A stretch of DNA of 11,232 nucleotides from Gonium pectorale (lineage: Eukaryota > Chlorophyta > Chlorophyceae > Chlamydomonadales > Volvocaceae), in NCBI GenBank assembly GCA_001584585.1, contig LSYV01000152.1, forward strand, positions 69,409 to 80,640, read 5' to 3'. Of this stretch, positions 1-7,184 are shown in pieces. Position numbers and translations under genes: made by a program. A model generated the notes under the pieces. That model worked only from the letters and a program-made list of their open reading frames with translations. It did not search any database and was not told the origin of the DNA. How positions within the stretch are numbered: the first letter of the stretch is position 1; each line of letters starts with the position of its first letter.

Positions 1-207
1 AAGCCGGCGACGGCCCCAAGCACGCGCGTGCTGTTCTATCTGTCGTACAGTTTCACTTCGCGCCGTGCTTGAGGGCGTAAAAATCGGGTATCTGCGCCTC
101 CGCATTGCAACCTGCCTCCCGGTGCGGGTTGCTACCCGTATGACCGGCGGCGAGGCTCGCTGAAGCCGGCGACGGCCCCAAGCACGCGCGTGCTGTTCTG
201 TCGTACA
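1..207. repeat. short direct repeat pair with palindromic core
   Basis: Bases 1-37 recur without a mismatch at 163-199, an offset of 162 bases. The similarity carries on, with a 4-base length difference, into a shared gtcgtaca ending near 49 and 207. Each copy holds a 14-base perfect palindrome, agcacgcgcgtgct, at 19-32 and 181-194. The rest of the 162-base interval is not repeated after the second copy, so this is a duplicated short motif or the edge of a tandem array cut by the window start. No coding function is evident. Confidence 0.75.
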
Positions 208-537
208 CCATGGACCGCCCCGCTAACAGCTACAAGCCAGCGCGAGCGATAAAACAAGCAGCTAGCATCACCATTGGCGTTGAGGCGGACAGTTAGGGCT
301 TGCGTCCACTTGCATGGGCTGGCGCCCGCCGCGGCGGTGGTTATTACTGAACCAGCAGGGCTAATCAGTGCTTCCATTGACCTTCGGAACTTATACTTCA
401 GTTTGTTGGTAACGCTTATTGTATATACGATACGTTGTAAATAGGAGCGGTGTGTGCAGTCGGACAGGTTCGCAGCGTCGCGGCGGAGAAGTGTTCACCC
501 TGAAATGACCATGTCGTACGGTAGTACATGCTGTGAC
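208..537. other. unassigned sequence
   Basis: I see no convincing gene here. There is a TGTAA on the plus strand at about 434-438 in an AT-richer patch, which could be a polyadenylation signal of something to the left. No coding evidence supports that. Confidence 0.4.
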
Positions 538-1069
538 ACGCGACTCCTCGATGCGCTCCATCGCGGCTACATGCACGTCACTCCAGGCTCCAGCAGCAGG
601 CTCCGGTGGCTCCGACAGCTCAGATCGTTCGAGGTCTTCAATGGTGGGGCACAACCACCTAGGTCCGGGCAAAACCAAAGAGCTGCGGGCGGTGCATGCA
701 TCACAACAATGGCGGCTGAACTGCAAGAGAACGACGACCAGGATGCCAGAGCGCACTAGGAGCATGCGAACCGAAGAACACCGCGCAACGAGGCCACTGT
801 AACGTTACCTCGACATGTAGCGGTCCTCGGTTCGCTTCTAGTGTGCTCTGGTGGCCAGGTCGTTCCCAGATGCCTCGTGGCGGGATTGTTGTCTCGTCGC
901 CCCGTTTCGCCCGGACCTAGGTGGTTATGCCCCACCATTGAAGATCTCGAACGATCTGAGCTGTCGGAGCCTGCTGGAGCCTGCTGGAGCTTGCTGGAGC
1001 CTGCTGGAGCCTGCTGGAGCCTGGAGCGACGTGCATGTAGTCGTGATGGAGCGCATCGAGGAGTCGCGT
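538..1069. repeat. large imperfect inverted repeat (foldback, possible hairpin-RNA locus)
   Basis: The left arm (about 538-776) is the reverse complement of the right arm (about 825-1069). Outer blocks 538-591 and about 1016-1069 match with 3 mismatches. Blocks 609-670 and 909-970 match at 60 of 62 positions. Inner blocks 746-776 and 825-851 match apart from a 4-base insertion and about three substitutions. The stretch between the last two pairs is more diverged but alignable. The apex is about 48 bases and contains the palindrome gtaacgttac at 799-808. A transcript across it would fold into a stem of roughly 240 base pairs. It could be a foldback or MITE-like element, or an inverted duplication of a gene fragment. 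No target site duplication was found. Confidence 0.8.
961..1027. repeat. decamer tandem array in the right foldback arm
   Basis: The unit ctgctggagc occurs five times at 971-1020, with one T substitution at 991. It is preceded by a degenerate unit ctgtcggagc at 961-970 and followed by a partial unit. The matching place in the left arm (about 585-610) has only remnants. The array therefore expanded in the right arm after the duplication, and it shifts the reading frame shared by the two arms. Confidence 0.85.
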
Positions 1070-1355
1070 CTCGCGTGAGTGGACGGGGCTGAGGAGCCGC
1101 CTCGCATTATTGCGTGCGTGGTGCGGAAGAGACCTAGCCTCCGAGAGCCCAACAAAGAGCGCGATGCCTCGCAAGACATTCTAGGCGTGATTGCCTTGGT
1201 GCTTGGCGTTTCGGGCAGCCGAGTCTGTGGCTCTGCTTGCAAGCATGATGGACGAACGGGTGCTTGGTGCTGGCGATCGAGCCAGGTGCTTAGATAGTGC
1301 ATCATGTCGCGTGCGTTGTTCGTTGAGCGGGCGATCCCGTTGCCGCTGATGCTAT

Positions 1356-1410
1356 GATCGTTCGAGGTCTTCAATGGTGGGCAGAAAGTGGCAACAGGAC
1401 AACAATCCCG
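1356..1410. repeat. third, deleted fragment of the foldback family
   Basis: Bases 1356-1381 equal 623-648 of the left arm over 26 positions. After a gap, 1398-1410 (gacaacaatcccg) equals the reverse complement of 881-893 of the right arm. Both blocks lie in the same order and orientation as in the left arm, so this is a diverged copy with an internal deletion. It shows that the repeat is a dispersed family and not only one local palindrome. Confidence 0.65.
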
Positions 1411-2529
1411 TCACAGAACTGCGGGGCGAGGACCCAATCAAACCTGAGGTCCAAATACTGCTCAATACGTGTTACAAGATACGAATGGCTTGGGTCCGGA
1501 AAGCCCGGGCGGCCAAAACCACGAGCACACTGCTGACGATAACCAGCTGCAAGCTACTCTCGATATCCTTTAGCAATGGCCAGGCCTCAACGGTGGTAGG
1601 CTCCCTAGTGGAGTAAAGAGTATAGTAAATAAATAAAAAAACCTCGTCGAATAGGCGAACAGCCGATACTTTCTACAGGTTACAGGTTACACGTCCTTCA
1701 TTTCGAATTGCGAATATGGCTGTTTGCAAGTTGTTTGGAACGGTCGCACTCGGCTTTCCAGAATGCGTTTTGTGATTTTGAGTCATTGTGTTAGTGCTAT
1801 GTTTCGCCTATCTTGATGTATGTAGCGAACTAAGGACGAGGTGCGTCAGCAGGTCGTTGTGGTGGTCTGAGCCCCTCCAAGTGACGCCACTTACTGTGCC
1901 AGTCGGCATGCGGCTATGTATGCTCTGTGCCTATGTAGCCGCAAGCAAAGTCTCCGGGTCTGGTAGTTCTCCGAGAATGGCAGCGGCGGGTGGCCATGGT
2001 GTGGACGGGCGTCGCCACTGCCACAGGAGTACTCTGTATTTGGCTGGTCTATCGGCTGCAGCGGCAGTTTGTTGCGTGATTCTGGCTTCGGTGGAGTTCG
2101 ACATGGCAGACTCAGGGAGCGGAGTGGAGCGCAGAAGAGGGCTAGGGCCACTTACATCAACTGGCTTTTCGCTTGCATGCATGCAGAATATGCGCATTGC
2201 ACTGCGACCTGGCCCAAACAGCCAGTGCCCCGTCTCCCCTCGCCCCCGTGCCCGCCCCTACCAGCCGTGCTGAGGCATCGGTCGTGCGGCGTGCCTTCCC
2301 CATTCTGCCACCTAGCCAGTGACAAATCATGGTCACACCAAATCCTCAGAAGCATCGCTTGTAACCCCTGGATCCGTGTGCCCCCGCGACATTGGGTATG
2401 CCCAGCTGGCAAGGAAATCTTCCGTCTGTCATTCTCGTAAGGAGTGCACCAATGCACCCGCCTGTGGTTTGCGGGAGTAGTTCCCTGTGTGCAGCTGTTT
2501 TGGTTCTGTACTACAGCGGCTGTCCCTCA
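1411..2529. other. unassigned sequence, probably including the 3' edge of the retrotransposon
   Basis: No gene is supported. The left part has an A-rich run (about 1625-1643, aaataaataaaaaaa), which could be the old 3' tail of a retroposed sequence. Nearby, at about 1675-1690, the heptamer aggttac occurs twice in tandem. Several overlapping open frames between 1780 and 2460 exist on both strands, but none has recognisable motifs. The noncoding end of the DIRS-like element, read on the minus strand, should fall in here. I could not find its terminal repeats by eye. Confidence 0.4.
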
Positions 2530-3798
2530 CTAGAATGCCGTGGCAGATGCAAGGGCAGCGAAACCCGGGGCACTGACGAGGACCTTTACACAGCAGACCC
2601 ACAGAGACACCGACCCGAACGGGGGACCCACCGCCACCTCGAAGCCAGGAGAGGAGGCTCGAAGGCCCGCGCGCCTATGCGGCGCGGCCTTAGGCCGGGC
2701 GCTTACTAAGCGCCCGGCCATGCGGCGGGTCAAGTCGATGCCGGTGTCTGGGGACCGCCGCGTATATAGGTCCACCATGCCCGGCGAGAGCCAACGGCCG
2801 TGCGCCCTGCGCACCTCCGCAGGCACACCGTTGGCCGCGGCCGCACTGTTGCTGCCGATGCGCAGCAAGTGCGGGGTGATGTGCGTCGTGATGCCGGCCT
2901 CCGAGCACATCTGGCCGAGGGCCTCTGCGAACGCCGAATAGGTTGTGCTGTGCACCGGCTCCGCCAGCGTGCCGACAAGCCGCTGGAGGCGGCCGCCGGT
3001 GCGCGTGTACTGCACGACCCGCAGGAGCGGTCCGACGTCTTCCTGTGGGTGAGACGGGGAGCGGCGGTAGGCGCCGCGCTCCAACAGCCGCTCCGCGAGG
3101 CCGACGGGGCAGGCCGCTCCGCCGATGCGGCCCACCACGACCCAGGCGCCCTTCCAGAGCTGGTCCGTCTTGGATCTAGGGAGGAAGATTTCCATGTGGG
3201 ACTCAGTGATTATTAGCAGGTCTGTGTGGACGCAGACCTCCGCCAGGTCGTCAAAGCGCAGGAACCTGAAGAACATGATGGCAACGGCGGCGCACATCAT
3301 GAGGTGGCGCAACCCTGTGTCCGGCCCTCCAAAGGTGCCCACAAGGCGGGCCAGGTCCGCGGATGTGAACGCATCGCGTAGGAACGGGCGCGGGACCAGA
3401 TACTTAGCCGCCAGCCGGCGTGCCGTACGGCAGGTCGGGTGGGACGTGGGCGAGGTGACGCCAGCCGCCGTGAAGAAGGCGTGGATGGCGCCGCTGGCCG
3501 CCCGCACTCGGCCCTCCCCGACGCCATCAGCGGCAGCTGATATGTAGACGCTGTACAGGTAAAGGCCGACAACAGCGGGGGGCACATCGTAGACCGTGCC
3601 CGGTAAGCGGCGCAGCTTCCACCACTTGACGAAAGCCTGCCAGGGGGTTATGTATTGCCGCAGCGACGACGCAGCCAGCGCCAAGTCCGCCTCCTGGCTG
3701 AAGCAGGCGGCAAGGGCGCTGAGTGCTTCGTCAGCCTCGTCCGCTAGCGACCCTAGTAGGGCAGACGCCCGTAGCTCAACGTCTGGGTGGAGGGGCAT
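2530..3798 (-). CDS. DIRS-type tyrosine recombinase (422 aa)
   Basis: This enzyme would insert the circular DNA copy of the retrotransposon into the genome by breaking and rejoining strands through a covalent phosphotyrosine link. The full catalytic set is visible: Arg181 in FLRFDDLAE, Lys210 in RSKTDQ, His310 and Arg313 in HLLR, Trp336 in HGRW, and the nucleophile Tyr345 in MVDLY. Residues 40-130 (SLRQYITPWQAFVKWW and following) fit the N-terminal SAM-like DNA-binding domain. The ATG at 3798 was chosen because it gives a full-length N-terminal domain. It overlaps the end of the upstream RNase H/methyltransferase frame by 23 bases in another frame, as is usual in compact DIRS elements. The frame is unbroken, unlike the polymerase. 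The last 60 or so residues after Tyr345 look unconserved and may be read-through into noncoding element sequence. Confidence 0.88.
   Translation of the reverse strand: MPLHPDVELRASALLGSLADEADEALSALAACFSQEADLALAASSLRQYITPWQAFVKWWKLRRLPGTVYDVPPAVVGLYLYSVYISAAADGVGEGRVRAASGAIHAFFTAAGVTSPTSHPTCRTARRLAAKYLVPRPFLRDAFTSADLARLVGTFGGPDTGLRHLMMCAAVAIMFFRFLRFDDLAEVCVHTDLLIITESHMEIFLPRSKTDQLWKGAWVVVGRIGGAACPVGLAERLLERGAYRRSPSHPQEDVGPLLRVVQYTRTGGRLQRLVGTLAEPVHSTTYSAFAEALGQMCSEAGITTHITPHLLRIGSNSAAAANGVPAEVRRAHGRWLSPGMVDLYTRRSPDTGIDLTRRMAGRLVSARPKAAPHRRAGLRASSPGFEVAVGPPFGSVSLWVCCVKVLVSAPGFAALASATAF
2693..2719. repeat. perfect 12-bp hairpin inside the recombinase 3' end
   Basis: The arms ggccgggcgctt and aagcgcccggcc pair perfectly around a 3-base loop. 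The hairpin lies about 50 bases past the codon for the nucleophilic tyrosine, in codons for residues about 361-369. It could be a structured RNA signal, part of the terminal region of the element, or a small inverted duplication. Confidence 0.7.
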
Positions 3799-4693
3799 GG
3801 GGGTCGGCGGGCACTCTTATGAGCTCGGGGGAGGGGCGCTCGAAATCAAGGAGAACTGCCATCAGACTCCACGATTCCGCCCGCTTGGGCAGCCGGCCTT
3901 GGGAGGGCTGCAGCAGGTCGGCGGCGGGGCCCAGCAGCCGTGCGCCGTGAACAAAAGGGCGGAACCGACGGCCGTCCTCCGTCAGAAAGCACCACCAATC
4001 GCGGGTCGGCCAGAGCGGGGCAATCAGGCAGAGGCGGGTGCGGCAGTCACGGGCGTGATGCAGAACGCGCAGGAGCAGGCCAAACGGCGGGTTGGTCCAG
4101 CAACGCCTTCCCCAGCTGAAGCGGAAGGCGTCGACGCCCGCTGTGTCAGGTGTGAAGAAGGCGGAGTAGTAGGTTGGCAGGTGGTGGTTACGGTGGGAGG
4201 CAAACAGGTCGATGTCAAAAGGCCCCCACAACCGGTCGAGCCACCGAAAGGTGCTGCCCCTCAGTGACCAGTTGTCGGGCTCGGCGATCTTGGACCAGTA
4301 GTCAGCGAGCTGGTTCATGGTGTGGGGCCTCCACTCCGCCTGAAGGCGGATATCCTGCTCGACGCAGAACCAAAGCAGCTCCATGGCGATGGAGTAGCAC
4401 GCATCAGCCTTGGCGGCGCCCTTGTTGAGGATGTTGGCCGTGTTCTGGTTGTTGGTGATGATCTTGACGGCGTGGCCGCTCAGGCCCGCCGGGCCATTGA
4501 ATGAAGCCAGGGCGTTGTAGACGGCGTGCAGCTCTTGCGGGGTGGAGCCCAGCACGCTGGTGAAGGCGTCCCAGCTGCCTCGCGCCACCTCCAGCTCGCC
4601 ATCTAAGACCGTCCAAGCTCCCCAGCCCCCCACGTTGGCGGCCGAGCGGCCGGCGGCGTCGCAGTGGATGATGAAGTACACTTGCGTGGGCAC
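3776..4693 (-). CDS. RNase H and Dam-like adenine methyltransferase part of DIRS pol (305 aa, detached by a frameshift)
   Basis: Residues 1-140 are an RNase H domain, which degrades the RNA strand of the RNA/DNA hybrid. Catalytic candidates are Asp12 (HCDAAG), Glu54 (PQELHAV) and Asp131 (NQLADYWS). The expected third acidic residue in the motif TDNQ reads TNNQ here: Asn81 (codon 4451-4453). Residues about 155-245 resemble the Dam-like N6-adenine methyltransferase domain known from DIRS elements, with DIDLFAS, LPTYYS, DAFRFSW, the catalytic-type motif NPPF at 201-204, and LIAPLWPTRDWW. The biological role of that domain in DIRS elements is not known. The ATG at 4693 is probably not a real start: the frame joins the reverse transcriptase through a lost frame near 4720. 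The 3' end overlaps the recombinase by 23 bases. The Asp to Asn change should disable RNase H even if translated. Confidence 0.85.
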   Translation of the reverse strand: MPTQVYFIIHCDAAGRSAANVGGWGAWTVLDGELEVARGSWDAFTSVLGSTPQELHAVYNALASFNGPAGLSGHAVKIITNNQNTANILNKGAAKADACYSIAMELLWFCVEQDIRLQAEWRPHTMNQLADYWSKIAEPDNWSLRGSTFRWLDRLWGPFDIDLFASHRNHHLPTYYSAFFTPDTAGVDAFRFSWGRRCWTNPPFGLLLRVLHHARDCRTRLCLIAPLWPTRDWWCFLTEDGRRFRPFVHGARLLGPAADLLQPSQGRLPKRAESWSLMAVLLDFERPSPELIRVPADPHAPPPRR

Positions 4694-4913
4694 CCACAGC
4701 GCGCGCTTGCCGTTGAAGTGGGTCGAAATAGGTAAGCCAGAACCTCAGGTCGTCTCAGGCGTCATCTGAGAGGGCAAGATGGGAGCTCCAGGAGCGACGG
4801 GTCTCGATGAGCTGGCCCAGGCCCCTGGTGCGGAGGCGCGCCCAGGGGCCGAACGCCCAGGACATGGACAGGAGCTGGCCCTTGATTGCGGCTATGGCGC
4901 GCACGGGGTTGCG
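4694..4913 (-). pseudogene. broken link between RT and RNase H (thumb/connection region)
   Basis: In the RT frame the protein similarity continues past the first stop (TGA, plus-strand 4914-4916) with a thumb-like segment containing GQLLSMSWAFGPWARL and SWSSHL. A second TGA follows at 4755-4757. A frame change then occurs at about 4720-4722, where an extra base in a GGG run (plus strand) separates this frame from the RNase H frame. In relatives RT, RNase H and methyltransferase form one polyprotein, so this stretch holds three disabling lesions in about 200 bases. Both stops could have arisen from CGA by C to T change. Confidence 0.8.
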
Positions 4914-6368
4914 TCATGCTTGCAGGGCGTTGCGGATAGCCTCCAGGACCCGCGCGCGCTTATCCTCAGGGACCACGAACGTGCCCCGCTCGGTGTCGAT
5001 GAGCATCCCCAGGTAGCGAAAAAGGCGCGCGGGCGGCCCCAGCATGGACTTCTCCCGGTTCACCACAAACCCGAGCCGCTCAAGCCGAGAGAGCACGTCC
5101 ACCCGCCGCCGCACCAACCGGTCTGGGTCTTGATCGGCGTGGAACTGGTCGTCAATATATCCCGAGCAGCGCCAACCTTGGCGCCGCCAGCCGCGCATGA
5201 CCTCGCGCGTGAGCTTGGTGAACGCCCAGCAGGCCGGGGCGAGGCCGAAGGGAAGCTGGGTGAAGACGTAGAACTTGCCCCGCCACTTGAAGCCCAAGTA
5301 AGTCCAGCAGTCCTGGCGAATGTCCACGTGATGGTAGCCGCTCTTCAGGTCCAGCGTGAAAACGTAGTCGTTGGGCAGGAGGAAGCCGGGGGCTGCCTTG
5401 AGATCCTCATAGCGGAAGGAGGGGATCTCAAGGTGCTTGTTGACCGCCCTGCCGTCCCAGATGAGGCGGCGCTTGCTGCCCTGCACGACGACTCCTAGCG
5501 GGCAGACCATACGGGGCTGGCGGGGCACCTCCTCAACCGACCGGGCGGCCAGCAGCTCGCTGACCGCCTTGTCAACGAACTCGGCGTGCTCAAAGGCGGA
5601 GGAGTGGTTCTTCCCCTGGTAAGGCTCTGGCGCACTGCCATCCGCCCACCACAGGGGAAACCCGTCCCGAACCCACGAAAGGACAAGCGGGTTAGAACAC
5701 CAGTTCTCCCATTCTCCCAGCTGATTGCGGAGCCGATTCCGCATGATAGGCGGCGGCGGTTTGGCCTGGGTGGGCGTGACATCGCCAACTGGGGTGGCGA
5801 ACTCCCCGGGATTGTCCCAGAACAGATCAGCCCCTTGGTCGCCTAGGGCCGCCCCGCCGCCGCCCATACCTTCACTGGACAACTTGGGCGGATCAGGCAC
5901 CTTGCGATGGCGGACATGAGCCACCTCTGGCGCTCGTGCTGACTGGGCAACGAGGCCATCGGTTGACGCCACCGCCAGGCGCTTCGCGACCGGTTGCTCC
6001 AAAGTGCCTTTCTCGGGCCGGCTGCTCACTGCCGCCCTTGCAGCCGCCTCCGCCTGCTGGCGGAGGCGAGCCGCCAGGGGCGCCTTGGTCGCCGCACCAC
6101 CACCGCCGGCCGCTGCCGGGGCCCCAGCTAACGGCGCACCACGGGCCGACGCAGGGCGGAGGGGGGCGGCGGCCAGACACGGGGCGGCCGCAGCCTGCAC
6201 GGAAGATGGGCGGCTGGGGGGCGCAAGCACAGTCTTGCTCACGCCATCGTCTCGACGGCGCTGTAAGAGAAATTGGCGAAGGAATTCTTCAGCTACGCGC
6301 TCAGCGTCGTCTCGGCGCTTCTTATCCCGCTTAAAAGGCGCTACGAGACGATCTCTGACAGGCTCCAT
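4914..6368 (-). CDS. DIRS reverse transcriptase, N-terminal part of broken pol (484 aa)
   Basis: This is the RNA-dependent DNA polymerase of the element. Residues 1-200 are Ala-rich, basic and low in complexity (KRDKKRRDD near the start) and could be a Gag-like or linker region. Residues about 210-480 are the polymerase: KRRLIWDGRAVN at 299-310, motif A FTLDLKSGYHH with catalytic Asp340, motif B QLPFGLAPA at 371-379, motif C YIDD at 404-407, then LGFVVNREKS and RYLGMLID. The catalytic Asp triad (340, 406, 407) is present. The frame opens four codons before the ATG, just after a TAA at 6381-6383. It ends early at a TGA at 4914-4916, where family members would go on into thumb and RNase H, so this is a truncated product of a pseudogenised pol. 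Confidence 0.88.
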   Translation of the reverse strand: MEPVRDRLVAPFKRDKKRRDDAERVAEEFLRQFLLQRRRDDGVSKTVLAPPSRPSSVQAAAAPCLAAAPLRPASARGAPLAGAPAAAGGGGAATKAPLAARLRQQAEAAARAAVSSRPEKGTLEQPVAKRLAVASTDGLVAQSARAPEVAHVRHRKVPDPPKLSSEGMGGGGAALGDQGADLFWDNPGEFATPVGDVTPTQAKPPPPIMRNRLRNQLGEWENWCSNPLVLSWVRDGFPLWWADGSAPEPYQGKNHSSAFEHAEFVDKAVSELLAARSVEEVPRQPRMVCPLGVVVQGSKRRLIWDGRAVNKHLEIPSFRYEDLKAAPGFLLPNDYVFTLDLKSGYHHVDIRQDCWTYLGFKWRGKFYVFTQLPFGLAPACWAFTKLTREVMRGWRRQGWRCSGYIDDQFHADQDPDRLVRRRVDVLSRLERLGFVVNREKSMLGPPARLFRYLGMLIDTERGTFVVPEDKRARVLEAIRNALQA

Positions 6369-7184
6369 GCCGGTCTGCGATTAAGCTGAATCAGGGCAGC
6401 GTCAGGGAGGAGCGGTGATAGTCAGCCAAAGGGCTCGGGCCTGACAGGGGCTGCTACGGCTAACGAGCGAGACAGCAGGGCGACCCAGTCCTCTGAGGAT
6501 CGTGCGGCGGGTGCCAAGGTGGCTGCCGGAGGAGCGGAGGCGTACTGCATCGGCGCAGTGAAAAACAAGGACTGCCGAGTGAGGTTACTGGCGTCGTGGC
6601 CGGTGACCAGGTGAGGCGGCAGCTGCGCCTAAGGCGAGAGAATGGGGAACGGACAGCGTCGGATCCTCCCAATTAACAATTCGAGCCGCCTGCGCTCGAC
6701 AAAACCTCACGGGGCGCGGCCCGCGGCAGCCCCTCCTGGGGGCGGTTGCGGGTGGTCGCGGCCAACCCCGCACCAACAGTCATCGAAACTGACGGGAAAA
6801 CACCGGCGGGTCGCGGCCCGGATTTCCACGTGAAAATGCCACCGTGGCACACGTCAAAAAGTCCACCAACTGCGCGGAGTCAGGGCACAGGGGCCACAGG
6901 GGCCAGACAACCGGGGAGGGTGGGGGTTACGAGCTGGAACTCAGGCAAGGAAACAGGGGGGCTCAATGGCCGCTGCCGCAGTGTAACCGGCAGCGAGGGA
7001 GGAGGGTTCAATGCTCGCGGGCAAACAACAGCGGGTTGGGAAAGCGAAACACCGCCACACCTCCCTAGAGGTGACCCGACCCCGGCTGCTCCCCTCTCCC
7101 CCGCATGCCTGCATACCCGGTGAAGCCTACCCACCCCCGCCTCCCTGCCCTGGACCCCAACCTCATCCGCCTGCCTCCCCTCAG
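6369..7184. other. retrotransposon leader passing into a plus-strand intron
   Basis: No gene is supported here on either strand. The minus-strand leader of the DIRS element should occupy the left part. From about 7070 the sequence turns C-rich and ends in cctcccctcag, a typical 3' intron end for the exon starting at 7185. The boundary between element and intron was not found. A 9-base unit cacaggggc is repeated in tandem at 6886-6903. Confidence 0.5.

Larger units (their letters stand above)
2530..6368 (-). mobile_element. DIRS-group tyrosine-recombinase retrotransposon, degraded copy (coding part)
   Basis: Three minus-strand frames follow one another: reverse transcriptase, RNase H plus Dam-like methyltransferase, then a phage-lambda-type tyrosine recombinase. 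This gene order, with a YR in place of a DDE integrase, defines the DIRS order. The algal members are Kangaroo in Volvox and the TOC elements in Chlamydomonas. Such elements are thought to replicate through a circular DNA inserted by the recombinase, so no target duplication is expected. Family members have inverted or split direct terminal repeats. I could not find either, so the true ends (somewhere in 1640-2530 and 6369-7070) are undefined. No separate Gag frame was recognised. The copy is inactive in its polymerase part, while the recombinase is intact. Confidence 0.9.

Noticed and set aside
1939..2079. A 46-codon open stretch reading like a membrane anchor with flanking basic residues (RRVAMVWTGVATATGVLCIW)
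   Set aside because: It is short, preceded by a stop, without a convincing acceptor or start, and other frames on both strands are equally open. Probably chance.
1788..2273. 161-codon plus-strand open frame
   Set aside because: No recognisable motif or domain, mixed codon use, and overlapping open frames of similar quality on both strands.
2720..3580. Several plus-strand and alternate minus-strand frames across the recombinase
   Set aside because: They are shadows of the GC-rich recombinase frame, which alone carries the full catalytic motif set.
6460..6776. Minus-strand short frames upstream of the RT as a possible Gag
   Set aside because: Short, with no zinc knuckle or coiled coil seen, and out of frame with each other.
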